This document shows positions 1 to 7,723 of a stretch of 14,662 bases of DNA, piece after piece; position 1 is the stretch's first letter; every line of letters starts with the position of its first letter. A program made the translations under genes and the position numbers. The DNA lies in NCBI GenBank assembly GCA_003488105.1, contig DNMS01000021.1, forward strand, positions 1 to 14,662, in the 5' to 3' direction. Under the pieces are notes generated by a model that saw only the letters and a list, made by a program, of their open reading frames with translations, did not search any database and was not told where the DNA came from. Source of the stretch: Rhodospirillaceae bacterium. Lineage in GTDB: Bacteria; Pseudomonadota; Alphaproteobacteria; Rhodospirillales_A; Casp-alpha2.

Positions 1-30
1 TGTAGAGCAATTCAAGGTGGGCGGTCGGAG

Positions 31-1110
31 TCAGCGGTCGCTGGGTGACAGGTCTTGCAGTACCCAGGTGCCGGCCGCCGTGCGCGCCGCCGCCAGTTCG
101 TACACCGGGATGGTGATCAGGAAGGAAACGCCCGCGCGCGGCAGGTTCTCGAAGCTGATCTTGCCCTTGTGGCGCTCCAGGATCGATTGAGCCGCCTGCA
201 GGGTGATGGCGGCGCCCTCGCGGTCCGGGTCGATGGCCGACGGATCGATGCCGTAGGCATCGAACAGCCGCTTGCCGATGCGCGACGAGATATGCGGCCC
301 GGCATCGGTGATGCGCACGATCAGGCTCAGGCGATCGCCCATGACCTCGACCAGGATGCGCCCGCCCTTGGGGCTGCGCGACACGGCGTTCAGCAGAACT
401 TCGACCAGGGCCTTGATCAGGCGGTCGGACTGCCCCTTGACGATGCGCCGGGCGACCATGCCGGGGGCGAAGTGGATGCGGATGCCGCGCGCGGTGCCCA
501 GGGGGGCGATGCTTTCGATCACCGTTTCCAGCATGTCGATCAGGTTGATCGGCTCCCAGTTGGTGATCAGCGCGTTGCGCTGCATGGCGTTGGCCCGCTC
601 CAGATCCGCGATCAGGGTATAGACGCCGTTCACGCTGCGGACCGCGTCGTCGATCAGAAGCCGCGCCTCGTTGTCGTTCAGGTTGGTAATCTGCGAACGC
701 AGGATGCCCAGCTTGTCCCGCATGTTGCCGGCGGTTTCCGTCAAATCCTGAATGGTGCGCTGATACAGCTCGGTCTTGGCGTCGTTCGCCAGTTCGGCGT
801 TCTCCCGCGCCAGGGCGGCTTCGTCGCGGGCGATCTCCATGGCGTGGGCATGGGCGCGTAAAACCCGCCGCGTGACCGTGCGCTGGCTGCGCAGAACCGT
901 CTGCAGTATCCACAAGGCATATCCCATGCCGGCAAGGGCGCAGACCACGAAGGCGGCCAGGATGTTGCCCGGGTTCCATTCTGAAAACCGATGCACGAAG
1001 GCGTCAATGCCGCCGAACAGGTCAAAATGGATCGTCGCGCCTGCCAGGACGGCGGCCGCACAGCCAATCAGTACCGCGTTCCCCACGCGGCGGCGGATGG
1101 GCGTTCGCAT
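31..1110 (-). CDS. Membrane-anchored histidine-kinase-like protein lacking a visible phospho-acceptor His
   Basis: The 359-residue protein has two hydrophobic segments (about residues 11-27 and 49-70), a charged, probably coiled-coil stretch (about 71-125), a helical dimerisation-like region (about 115-175) and a C-terminal GHKL ATPase domain (about 185-337). The N box is clear, with Asn241 in LLNAVSRSP. The G1 box reads TDAGPHI (Asp269, Gly271). The G2 box is degenerate: REGAAITL (297-304) instead of GTGLGL. Where HisKA proteins have SHELRTPL, this one reads AGNMRDKL (127-134), so Gly128 sits at the histidine position. It may be a kinase-related scaffold or sensor, or may use an unrecognised acceptor. 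The segment between the two helices is short (about 20 residues), leaving little room for a periplasmic sensor. The start has a GGAAAG-type ribosome site just upstream. No response regulator gene is adjacent inside the window. The family call is solid; the loss of kinase activity is inference. Confidence 0.82.
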   Translation of the reverse strand: MRTPIRRRVGNAVLIGCAAAVLAGATIHFDLFGGIDAFVHRFSEWNPGNILAAFVVCALAGMGYALWILQTVLRSQRTVTRRVLRAHAHAMEIARDEAALARENAELANDAKTELYQRTIQDLTETAGNMRDKLGILRSQITNLNDNEARLLIDDAVRSVNGVYTLIADLERANAMQRNALITNWEPINLIDMLETVIESIAPLGTARGIRIHFAPGMVARRIVKGQSDRLIKALVEVLLNAVSRSPKGGRILVEVMGDRLSLIVRITDAGPHISSRIGKRLFDAYGIDPSAIDPDREGAAITLQAAQSILERHKGKISFENLPRAGVSFLITIPVYELAAARTAAGTWVLQDLSPSDR

Positions 1111-1199
1111 TTCTTTCCATCCAATGTCCTCAGGGTTCCCGCGCCGGGCGCGGGGACCGTTTCCCCAAGGTTAGAGTGTGCGGGGGCGGGGTGCCTGTA

Positions 1200-1215
1200 A
1201 GTGATACCCATCACA
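1200..1215. promoter_or_regulatory. CRP/FNR-type palindrome in a divergent promoter region
   Basis: The sequence AGTGATACCCATCACA matches the CRP consensus TGTGA-N6-TCACA at nine of ten positions, and its core GTGAT-N4-ATCAC is a perfect inverted repeat. It lies 90 bases upstream of the kinase-like gene start and about 110 bases upstream of the hydrolase start. It could therefore serve either promoter. No convincing -35/-10 pair was found nearby, so the regulated gene is unknown. A related site occurs at 7000-7015. Confidence 0.4.
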
Positions 1216-1323
1216 GGAACTTTGATGGCGACGGTAGCCTATTGAAATCCCGATGCGAATTTCTGGAACGCACGGAATGCCTGGGTTAGGCTGCTGGCCC
1301 GACCGCGATGCAGGTTGTCCCCG

Positions 1324-2103
1324 GTGACCGATAAAATCCGATATCTCGATGCCGCCGGCCAGCACTTGGAGTATGCCTGGTGGGGTGGACGGCCGGCATC
1401 TGGGGGCACGGCGCTCGTGTTCCTGCACGAAGGTCTCGGCTGCGTCGACATGTGGCGCGATGTGCCCGAAACCCTTGCCGACCTGACCGGGTTGCCCGCC
1501 TTGGCCTATTCGCGGGCGGGTTACGGGCGGTCTGAGGGCATCACCTTGCCACGGGCCGTCGATTATCATGCGCCGGAAGCGTATGACGTTCTGCCCGCCG
1601 TGCTGAACGCCGCGGGGATTGGGGCGGCGGTGCTGATCGGCCATTCTGACGGCGGCACCATCGCCTTGATAGCGGCGGGCCGCGATGCGCGTATCAAGGG
1701 CGTTATCACCATGGCGGCCCATGTGTTCAACGAGGACGTGACGATCCGGGGCATTCAGGACGCGCGCGACGCTTGGCAGAAAACCGACCTGCGGGCGCGG
1801 CTTCGGCGTTACCACGGCGACAACGTGGACGGGGCCTTTTTCGGCTGGAACGATACCTGGCTGACCGACGGTTTCCGCGCTTGGAACGTGGCGGACTGTT
1901 TGCCGACGGTAACCTGCCCTGTGCTGGTGGTTCAGGGCGTAGAGGACCAGTACGGAACGGAAGCACAGGTTTCCGCCATCGCCAATGGCGTTTCCGGCCC
2001 CGCTAAACGTCTGGTCATTGCCGGCTGCGGTCACAGCCCGCACTTGGAGGCGCCGGACATTCTGTTCCCGGAGGCCGCCCGTTTCATCGCCAGTCTGACG
2101 TGA
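1324..2103 (+). CDS. Alpha/beta hydrolase fold protein
   Basis: The protein is about 259 residues with a complete alpha/beta-hydrolase signature. It has an oxyanion-region motif LVFLHEGLG near the N-terminus, SRAGYGRS after strand 4, and the nucleophile elbow GHSDGG with Ser108. An acid Asp208 lies in VQGVEDQYG and the base His237 in GCGHSPH; numbering starts from the GTG at 1324. No signal peptide is seen, so it is probably cytoplasmic. A TTG nine bases upstream (1315) is in frame and could also be the start. I prefer the GTG because the weak AGG-type ribosome site at 1312-1314 is then at a normal distance. The family covers esterases, C-C hydrolases and haloperoxidase-like enzymes, and the substrate cannot be told from sequence. 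It is transcribed divergently from the kinase-like gene and alone on its strand. Confidence 0.88.
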   Translation: MTDKIRYLDAAGQHLEYAWWGGRPASGGTALVFLHEGLGCVDMWRDVPETLADLTGLPALAYSRAGYGRSEGITLPRAVDYHAPEAYDVLPAVLNAAGIGAAVLIGHSDGGTIALIAAGRDARIKGVITMAAHVFNEDVTIRGIQDARDAWQKTDLRARLRRYHGDNVDGAFFGWNDTWLTDGFRAWNVADCLPTVTCPVLVVQGVEDQYGTEAQVSAIANGVSGPAKRLVIAGCGHSPHLEAPDILFPEAARFIASLT

Positions 2104-2175
2104 AACGGGCGACCGGCCCGGTTCAGTGCATGGTCAAACGAAACCTCCAAATAAAGTGACGCCGTTGGCGAGACG

Positions 2176-2568
2176 TCACCCCGCTTTCGGTTCTCGCGCC
2201 TGTTCCAATACTTGCCGGGTGGTGTCGGTCAGGCGAGCGAAAGGCGAAATGCCTGCTTCGGCCATTGCCCGACGCGTGCGGCAATTGAAGCCGTGCCAGA
2301 TGATTTTGGCGGCCACCGCGCAAACGACTGGCGCGGTCAAGACCGCCAACTCGTTGTTCAGACCGATCCGTATCAGACTGTCGATCTCCAAGCCGATGGC
2401 GACGAGGATGGCTGTCCCGACGGTGACGGCCAGCAAGGTGTCGATGGTTTCGCGCTTCAACCAGGCGGCGCGGTTGGCGTATCGCATAAGAAGGACAAGG
2501 GCTTGAACCAGAGCCAACGATGCGATCATGGCGATGGTTTCCAGTGAAAATGAAAAGATGGGGGACAT
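2176..2568 (-). CDS. Small three-helix membrane protein, unknown function
   Basis: The protein has 130 residues and I do not recognise the family. Three hydrophobic segments are visible, at about residues 9-29, 42-64 and 73-92. A basic, soluble tail of about 35 residues follows (NCRTRRAMAEAG onward), probably cytoplasmic. The loop between helices 1 and 2 is rich in Arg and Lys (NRAAWLKRE), which suggests it is also cytoplasmic. The start ATG has an AAGAGAG ribosome site at a good distance, and this is the only frame here that reads as a sensible protein. It faces the hydrolase gene, with the two stops about 70 bases apart. Inner-membrane location is inferred from the hydrophobicity pattern; no function is proposed. 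Confidence 0.68.
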   Translation of the reverse strand: MSPIFSFSLETIAMIASLALVQALVLLMRYANRAAWLKRETIDTLLAVTVGTAILVAIGLEIDSLIRIGLNNELAVLTAPVVCAVAAKIIWHGFNCRTRRAMAEAGISPFARLTDTTRQVLEQAREPKAG

Positions 2569-2781
2569 GACAACTCTCTTATCGTGATCGCATGACGATG
2601 GGCGGACCGGCCGCTGTTTAGGCGCGGCGCCGCGACTGAGCGCGGGCCGTTTCCGGATGATTGCGCCAAGTCATCGCCACAGGCGACGCCCATGACACGG
2701 TCGCTTCTCGTCATGCTGAAGGCGGCCCAAGCGGTCGCCGGCTGTAAGGGTGGGTGATACGCGGCCTTCGCCGCAGGAAGG

Positions 2782-3183
2782 TTAGATGCCCTGCGGCGGC
2801 GCGCGCGACTGAAACCCGTCTGTCGGCGAACGCCGGTGTGTTTGCCGGCTGATGGCCACTACGACAGGGGCGCGGCTGTCCGTCCGCGCGATGGCTGGCA
2901 CCGTGGCGGGAAGCGCCTGGGGGCCATCCAGATCGGCCAGCGATTGCAGGGTCTGGGCGGTTGTTGCGACGTTACCCAGCGCACGGCGAAGCACGGCCTC
3001 GCGTTTGTCCCTGACATTCAGGTCCGGGGATCCCGGCAGGGACAGCGGGGCGCTGGCCTGGACGATCCCGTCGTTCCAAGGCGCGGCATTTGCAACCACG
3101 GACAGCCATAAAAGAAGCGCCGCGAAGCAAAGGCCAGTCACCAGGAAATTCTGGGTGGCCCGGAATGTCGATGACCTGGACAT
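2782..3183 (-). CDS. Small exported protein, unknown function
   Basis: The 133-residue protein starts with a clear Sec signal peptide. It has a basic N-terminus, a hydrophobic core at about residues 13-31, and a likely cleavage after ANA33 before APWNDG. The mature part is about 100 residues, has no Cys, and is rich in Ala, Pro, Arg and Leu. A helical stretch (about 58-86, RDKREAVLRRALG onward) is followed by a low-complexity tail. I do not recognise the family. The ribosome site is weak, and the last 25 residues look unstructured, so coding status rests mainly on the signal peptide. The gene is divergent from hisG, 199 bases away. It ends just before a short GCGGC-CTTC-GCCGC hairpin (2761-2774). 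Confidence 0.55.
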   Translation of the reverse strand: MSRSSTFRATQNFLVTGLCFAALLLWLSVVANAAPWNDGIVQASAPLSLPGSPDLNVRDKREAVLRRALGNVATTAQTLQSLADLDGPQALPATVPAIARTDSRAPVVVAISRQTHRRSPTDGFQSRAPPQGI

Positions 3184-3382
3184 GCCGGTAATCTACCATG
3201 CCTTTGTTCCCGCGGGGAACGGCGCTTTCCGGGCCGGCGGCGACAGGGAGCGCAAGCCCCGCCCCGGCGCGTTCGAACGAGCGAGAACCGGGGATTTTCC
3301 GGGGTTTGTTTCCTGGTATCCTGGCGCGAATGGCATTATGTATGCGCCGCAAGCACCCGATTGACCGCGACGGAAAACGATC

Positions 3383-4051
3383 ATGAACGCCAATGAAAAG
3401 CTCGTCCTGGCCCTACCCAAAGGCCGCATCCTCGAAGAAGTGATGCCGCTGGTTCGTCATGCCGGGATCGAGCCGGAGGCCGCCTTCGACGATAGCAAAA
3501 GCCGCCAGCTTCGCTTCACCACCAATGTAGCGAACCTGGACATTATCCGTGTGCGTTCGTTCGACGTCGCGACTTTCGTCGCCTTCGGCGCGGCCCATCT
3601 GGGTGTTGCCGGCAACGATGTGCTGATGGAATTCGATTATTCGGAAATCTACGCGCCGGTGGACCTGGGCATCGGGTATTGCCGCCTGGCCGTGGCGGAA
3701 CCGGCGGAAATGGTCAAAAGCGACGACCCCCGGCAGTGGTCATCGATCCGCGTCGCGACTAAATATCCCGGCCTGACGCGCCGCCACTTCGCCCAGCGCG
3801 GCGTTCATGCCGAATGCATCAAATTGAACGGCGCCATGGAATTGGCCCCGACCTTGGGGTTGTGTCGACGCATCGTTGACCTGGTCTCGACCGGTGCGAC
3901 GCTGAAGGCCAACGGTCTGGTCGAGGTCGAGACCATCGCCGAGATCACCTCGCGGCTGGCGGTCAACCGCGCCGCCTGGAAAACCCGGCCCAAGGAAATC
4001 GGCGGCTGGGTCACCAAGTTTAAGGAGGCCGTCGATGCCCTTGCGGCTTGA
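3383..4051 (+). CDS. hisG: ATP phosphoribosyltransferase catalytic subunit, short form
   Basis: HisG catalyses the first step of histidine synthesis, joining ATP and PRPP to give phosphoribosyl-ATP. At 222 residues this is the short form, which lacks the C-terminal regulatory domain. In known short-form systems the catalytic subunit needs the HisZ regulatory partner, and no hisZ lies in this window. The sequence shows LPKGR (11-15), GNDVLMEFD (78-85) and the PRPP-binding region [22 protein letters not shown] (ELAP at 153-156, DLVSTGATL at 166-174). The start is the ATG at 3383, which overlaps a preceding in-frame stop as ATGA; its ribosome site is weak (ACGGAAA). The 3' end overlaps hisD by 17 bases, so the two are almost certainly cotranscribed. 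The enzyme is cytoplasmic. Confidence 0.96.
   Translation: MNANEKLVLALPKGRILEEVMPLVRHAGIEPEAAFDDSKSRQLRFTTNVANLDIIRVRSFDVATFVAFGAAHLGVAGNDVLMEFDYSEIYAPVDLGIGYCRLAVAEPAEMVKSDDPRQWSSIRVATKYPGLTRRHFAQRGVHAECIKLNGAMELAPTLGLCRRIVDLVSTGATLKANGLVEVETIAEITSRLAVNRAAWKTRPKEIGGWVTKFKEAVDALAA
4022..4028 (+). promoter_or_regulatory. Strong ribosome binding site for hisD inside hisG
   Basis: AAGGAGG lies six bases before the hisD ATG at 4035 and inside the last codons of hisG. It fixes the hisD start and the 17-base gene overlap, and it suggests translational coupling of the two histidine genes. Confidence 0.85.
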
Positions 4052-5339
4052 TGCCCGCGATCCCGGCTTCGAAGACGCGTTCAAGGGCCTTCTGGGCGCC
4101 AAGCGCGAGAGCGAAGCCGACGTGAATGATGTCGTCACGGCCATTCTGGCCGACGTGCGGGCGCGTGGCGATGCGGCGGTTCTGGAATATACCAAGCGGT
4201 TCGACCGCTTCGATTTGACCGCCGATGCCATGGCGATCAGGCCGGACGAGGTGGATGCCGCTCGCGGTCAGTGCTCCCCGGAAACGTTGTCGGCCCTGGC
4301 CACGGCGGCTGGACGCATCCGCGCGTTCCATGAAAAGCAGTTGCCGGAAGACCTGGACTTCACCGATGCGGCGGGCCTGCGCCTGGGCTACCGCTGGCAG
4401 GCGGTGGAGGCGGCGGGCCTCTACGTGCCCGGCGGCACGGCGGCCTATCCGTCGTCGGTGTTGATGAATGCGATCCCGGCCAAGGTCGCGGGCGTGGACC
4501 GGCTGGTCATGGTCGTGCCGACCCCGGATGGCGTGCTCAACCCCTTGGTCCTGGCGGCGGCGGCGATCGCCGGGGTCGATGAAATTTACCGTATCGGCGG
4601 TGCCCAGGCGGTCGGCGCGCTGGCCTATGGTACCGAGACGATCCGCCCGGTCGACAAGATCGTCGGTCCCGGCAACGCCTATGTGGCGGCCGCCAAGCGC
4701 CTGGTGTTCGGCACCGTCGGCATCGACATGATCGCGGGCCCGTCGGAAATCCTGGTGCTTGCCGACGGCGCCAACGATCCCGCTTGGATCGCCGCCGATC
4801 TGTTGAGCCAGGCCGAACACGACACCGCCGCCCAGGCCATCCTGATCACCGACGACGCGGCCTTCGCCGATGCCGTTGAACGCGCCGTCGAAGGGCATCT
4901 GAAAACCCTGCCGCGCACGGGCACGGCGGGCGAAAGCTGGGCGACCTACGGCGCGGTCATCACCGTGCCGGATCTGGCGGGCGCCATTCCCCTGGTCGAC
5001 CGCATCGCGCCGGAACATCTGGAAATCGCCACCGACAATGCCGACGCACTGGGCCGCAAGGTGCGCAATGCGGGGGCGATCTTCATGGGCCGCTACGTGC
5101 CGGAAGCGATCGGCGATTACATCGCCGGGCCCAACCACGTTTTGCCGACGGCGCGCAGCGCGCGGTTTTCGTCGGGCCTGGGCGTGCTCGATTTCATGAA
5201 GCGCTCGTCCCTCATCGAATGCAACGCCGAGGGCCTGCGCGCCATCGGTCCCGAAGCCGTGACCCTGGCCCGGGCCGAAGGCCTTGACGCCCACGCGCTT
5301 TCCATTTCCATCCGCCTGAACACACCGGCGGGGGACTAG
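4035..5339 (+). CDS. hisD: Histidinol dehydrogenase
   Basis: HisD is the zinc-dependent enzyme for the last two oxidations of histidine synthesis, taking histidinol to histidine with two NAD+. The 434 residues match the usual full length. All expected catalytic and metal residues are present and nearly keep E. coli numbering. Gln259 and His262 lie in LLSQAEHD, Glu327-His328 in APEHLE, Asp361 in GDYIAGPNH and His420 in LDAHALS. The family signature [11 protein letters not shown] through AGPSEILV spans about 214-241. The start is set by a strong AAGGAGG ribosome site. It is followed after 15 bases by the UPF0262 gene. In many alphaproteobacteria hisD is likewise followed by UPF0262 and a small phosphatase. 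Confidence 0.98.
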   Translation: MPLRLDARDPGFEDAFKGLLGAKRESEADVNDVVTAILADVRARGDAAVLEYTKRFDRFDLTADAMAIRPDEVDAARGQCSPETLSALATAAGRIRAFHEKQLPEDLDFTDAAGLRLGYRWQAVEAAGLYVPGGTAAYPSSVLMNAIPAKVAGVDRLVMVVPTPDGVLNPLVLAAAAIAGVDEIYRIGGAQAVGALAYGTETIRPVDKIVGPGNAYVAAAKRLVFGTVGIDMIAGPSEILVLADGANDPAWIAADLLSQAEHDTAAQAILITDDAAFADAVERAVEGHLKTLPRTGTAGESWATYGAVITVPDLAGAIPLVDRIAPEHLEIATDNADALGRKVRNAGAIFMGRYVPEAIGDYIAGPNHVLPTARSARFSSGLGVLDFMKRSSLIECNAEGLRAIGPEAVTLARAEGLDAHALSISIRLNTPAGD

Positions 5340-5354
5340 GACGGGAGCGCCAAG

Positions 5355-5834
5355 ATGAGCGGCGACACGCACCGCATTGTCCAAATCGACCTGGATGAAA
5401 AAAGCGTCGTCAGCCGCAGTCCCCAGGTCGACCACGAGCGGAAAGTGGCGATCTACGACCTGTTGGAAGACAACAGCTTCCGGCCTCTCGAAATCGACCA
5501 TGCGGGACCTTATGCCCTACGTCTGTCGATCCAGGACAATCGCCTGGTGTTCGACGTGGACGACGAGGGCGGCAGCCATCTGGTCAAGATCACCCTGCCG
5601 ATCAGCGTCATGAAGCGCATCGTGCGCGACTATTTCATGATCTGCGACAGCTATTTCAAGGCGATCAAGACCATGTCGCCCAGCCAGATCGAGGCCATCG
5701 ACATGGGCCGCCGGGGTCTGCACAACGAAGGGGCCGAAATTCTGCGCACACGGCTCGAGGACCGGGTTGAAATGAACTTGCGCACGGCCCGGCGGCTGTT
5801 CACGCTCGTCTGCGTGCTTCATATCAAGGCTTAG
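5355..5834 (+). CDS. UPF0262 family protein
   Basis: The 159-residue soluble protein belongs to UPF0262, a conserved alphaproteobacterial family whose function I do not know. Recognition rests on length, on position directly after hisD, and on features such as the acidic N-terminal half (VQIDLDEKSVV, IYDLLEDNSF). The C-terminal half contains RIVRDYFMICDSYFKAI and a final RTARRLFTLVCVLH helix. No signal peptide or membrane segment is seen. The ATG has a GGGAG ribosome site, and the gene is 15 bases from hisD and 13 from the phosphatase start, consistent with one transcript. The constant neighbourhood suggests a housekeeping role, but no activity can be inferred from the sequence. Confidence 0.9.
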   Translation: MSGDTHRIVQIDLDEKSVVSRSPQVDHERKVAIYDLLEDNSFRPLEIDHAGPYALRLSIQDNRLVFDVDDEGGSHLVKITLPISVMKRIVRDYFMICDSYFKAIKTMSPSQIEAIDMGRRGLHNEGAEILRTRLEDRVEMNLRTARRLFTLVCVLHIKA

Positions 5835-5847
5835 GGGGGCGGCGAAT

Positions 5848-6294
5848 TTGGCTGACCTTCCCTCTGCGGTCTTGTTCTCCTGCACCATGAATTCCATCCG
5901 CTCGCCCATGGCGGAGGGTATCCTGAAATTTCTCCACGGCCACCGGATCTATGTCGACAGCGCCGGCGCCCGCGAAGGGCAGATCGACGGCTTTACCATC
6001 GCCGTGATGGACGAAATCGGGATCGACATGTCGAACCACAAGTCGAAGACCTTCGACGATCTGGAGGACGACTTCTTCGATCTGGTCATTACCCTGTCGC
6101 CCGAAGCCCAGCACAAGGCCATGGAACTGACCCGGATCATGGCCTGCGACGTCGAGTTCTGGAATACCTTCGATCCGTCGATCATCGAGACGGATAACCG
6201 CGAGGAAAAGCTGCAGGCCTACCGCATGGTGCGTGACCAGCTGATGGACCGGATCAAGGCGCGGTTTCCCGTGCATGCGGTCGTCGATACGTAA
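5848..6294 (+). CDS. Low-molecular-weight phosphatase family protein (ArsC/LMW-PTP fold)
   Basis: The 148-residue protein carries the P-loop CTMNSIRS, a C-X5-R-S motif with Cys12 as nucleophile and Arg18 binding phosphate. A late Asp-Pro (109-110, in NTFDPS) is the expected general acid. This is the fold of low-molecular-weight protein tyrosine phosphatases and arsenate reductases. The extra cysteines of the thioredoxin-coupled ArsC type are not evident; Cys100 is the only other Cys. A phosphatase role is therefore likelier than arsenate reduction. The apparent start is a TTG at 5848 preceded by an AGGGGGGCG ribosome site. The next ATG is residue 14, inside the P-loop, so the TTG start is needed. 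It closes the hisG-hisD-UPF0262 run and faces the PAS gene, with stops about 24 bases apart. Confidence 0.88.
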   Translation: MADLPSAVLFSCTMNSIRSPMAEGILKFLHGHRIYVDSAGAREGQIDGFTIAVMDEIGIDMSNHKSKTFDDLEDDFFDLVITLSPEAQHKAMELTRIMACDVEFWNTFDPSIIETDNREEKLQAYRMVRDQLMDRIKARFPVHAVVDT

Positions 6295-6318
6295 GGGATC
6301 AAGGTGGGAAGGGCGGCG

Positions 6319-6873
6319 TCAGACGACCCCGAGGCCCGCCGTCGGGTCGGACAGGGTGTCGAACATTTCCGTCCAATGCCCGGCGTTGGAGCGCCAATCA
6401 GCGAAGGAAATGACGCCCGATACGACCTGTCCGTCGTTGGCGAGCGGCAGGCGCAAGGTTTCTTGAAATTTGGAAATCTGGGCGAAGCCCGGGCGGATGT
6501 CGTGGACGAAGGCCACGGGTTTGGCGGCGCCGGTGACGGTCCGGTATTCGTCGTTGATCATGCGCCCGTAATCGGCCGGCGCGTGGTCGCGGGGCGAACG
6601 GCCGGTATAATCGTAACCCTTCACATCGACATGGCCGGTGCCCCAGTAGCGATAGCGAAATTCCCCGTCTTCGGTCAGGTCGACGACGCTGATGAACGGG
6701 ATGGCCGCATGCGGGTAACGCAACATGTCTGTCACCCGCCAGGGCGGTGCCATGGCGCCGCCGCGCAGCGTGTTCCATACGGCGAGGACATCCACGAACA
6801 GAGGATTCCGTAGGTCCTCAATGGCGACCTCGCGCTGAAAAAAGCGGTATGCCGGCTCGGGTGTGGAAGCCAT
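6319..6873 (-). CDS. PAS-domain (PAS_5-like) protein
   Basis: The protein is 184 residues from the ATG at 6873. The open frame continues upstream to 7101, but the extension looks like intergenic translation, and the chosen ATG has a GGGGGGGA ribosome site. The pattern VWNTLRGGAMAPPWRVTDM, then ISVVDLTEDGEFRYRYWGTG and YDYTGRSPRDH, resembles the stand-alone PAS_5 proteins common in Rhodospirillales. These have about 170-200 residues and no output domain. The PAS-like part is about residues 25-165. No cofactor-binding residue can be named. A sensory role is inferred only from the fold. The gene is divergent from the exported orphan at 7120 and converges on the phosphatase gene. Confidence 0.8.
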   Translation of the reverse strand: MASTPEPAYRFFQREVAIEDLRNPLFVDVLAVWNTLRGGAMAPPWRVTDMLRYPHAAIPFISVVDLTEDGEFRYRYWGTGHVDVKGYDYTGRSPRDHAPADYGRMINDEYRTVTGAAKPVAFVHDIRPGFAQISKFQETLRLPLANDGQVVSGVISFADWRSNAGHWTEMFDTLSDPTAGLGVV

Positions 6874-6999
6874 GATCCCCCCAAGGCACCTAAAAAAACA
6901 CGCAGGGCCACCCCGGCGCGTGTCGTCAACTACCGTGCCGATCCGTAAACCAGCATGCAAAAAAGTGGTCGGGTTATACGCATCACGGCCACAGGGGAA

Positions 7000-7015
7000 T
7001 GTGATGGCTGTCACG
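7000..7015. promoter_or_regulatory. CRP/FNR-type palindrome between PAS gene and exported orphan
   Basis: TGTGATGGCTGTCACG matches TGTGA-N6-TCACA at nine of ten positions. It lies 127 bases upstream of the PAS gene start and 105 bases upstream of the gene at 7120, so it may serve either. Its core, GTGAT-N4-GTCAC, resembles the site at 1200-1215. A TAGAAT at 7065-7070 could be a -10 element for the plus-strand gene, but no matching -35 was found. Confidence 0.4.
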
Positions 7016-7119
7016 GGGGGCGGAGAAATATGGACTCCGGGCTCGCCCTGGCAGGATGCTTCGGTAGAATGGTCGGATGAGGGCGGATCGGCGCCCGACA
7101 AACGATGTAAGGGGACCGG

Positions 7120-7701
7120 ATGTCGCGTTCATACCGAACCTTTGGGCCCAAAACAGTGCTCGTGGCGGGCGTTTTTCTGGCCTTCGCCGTCGGATCGGCA
7201 CCCATGGCGGTTCTGGCGCAGACCGGGGATCTGTTCGAAGGGCTGGCCGCACAGCCGGTGACGTTGATGGATGCGGGGATCAAGCGCATGCGTGCCGGGG
7301 CGCAGACGGCGGCGGCCCGCCTGACGACGGCGGTCGGACCGCCGGCCCAGTACCGGGTCACCTTCGACAATGCCCTGCGTCACCTCAATGTTCGGTTCGA
7401 CGTCACCGTCGCGCCGGACAAGACCAGTGAAGGGTTCTGCTGGGCACGGCGCGGGATTGCGATCCGCGAGATGTTCGGCGTCGGCGCGATCCGTTATTCC
7501 CTGAAACTGTCCGACGAGGAACGGGTCAGGCGTCGCCTGGGCGTGATGTTCTCGCGTGAGCCGGAAGCCACGGAGCGGGAGATCGTGGCCCTGGGCCAGC
7601 GCTTGGCGGAATCGACCTATGTCGAGCTGAACCTGCTGACGCCGGCCAGCGAAACCCCCATGACCTGCCGCGCCGTCGTTCATCGCCTGGAATGGCGATA
7701 A
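7120..7701 (+). CDS. Exported protein with two cysteines, unknown function
   Basis: The 193-residue protein has a basic N-terminus, a hydrophobic core (about residues 12-26) and a likely signal-peptidase site after VLA33, before QTGDLFEG. The mature part of about 160 residues is predicted to be periplasmic. It has an Ala-rich helix (about 50-72), a beta-rich middle (QYRVTFDNALRHLNVRFDV) and a helical segment around SDEERVRRRLG (131-141). Its only two cysteines, Cys107 and Cys183, could form a disulfide. I do not recognise the family. The start ATG has AAGGGG at a good distance. It is divergent from the PAS gene and tail-to-tail with the small membrane gene at 7724, 22 bases away. Confidence 0.75.
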   Translation: MSRSYRTFGPKTVLVAGVFLAFAVGSAPMAVLAQTGDLFEGLAAQPVTLMDAGIKRMRAGAQTAAARLTTAVGPPAQYRVTFDNALRHLNVRFDVTVAPDKTSEGFCWARRGIAIREMFGVGAIRYSLKLSDEERVRRRLGVMFSREPEATEREIVALGQRLAESTYVELNLLTPASETPMTCRAVVHRLEWR

Positions 7702-7723
7702 CCGGCTGCCGCGTGTTCCGGGG

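Noticed and set aside
55..861. 268-codon plus-strand frame opposite the kinase-like gene
   Set aside because: The minus-strand protein has membrane segments and GHKL motifs; this frame is an Asp/Gln/Gly/Arg-rich shadow.
1171..2043. 290-codon minus-strand frame opposite the alpha/beta hydrolase
   Set aside because: The plus-strand hydrolase has its full catalytic triad; the antisense frame has no recognisable domain and an Arg/Pro/Gly-rich composition.
2569..2781. Gap between the two left-hand minus-strand orphan genes
   Set aside because: Apart from the short hairpin at 2761-2774, I saw no repeat, RNA gene or promoter that I could support; the open frames are shadows.
4020..5501. 493-codon open frame on the minus strand opposite hisD
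   Set aside because: It mirrors the strongly GC3-biased hisD gene, its translation is rich in Arg/Asp/His/Gly in the way typical of antisense frames, and hisD is certain on the plus strand.
6874..7101. 76-codon N-terminal extension of the PAS protein
   Set aside because: The extension has no domain character and overlaps the CRP-type palindrome and intergenic DNA; the ATG at 6873 has a good ribosome site.
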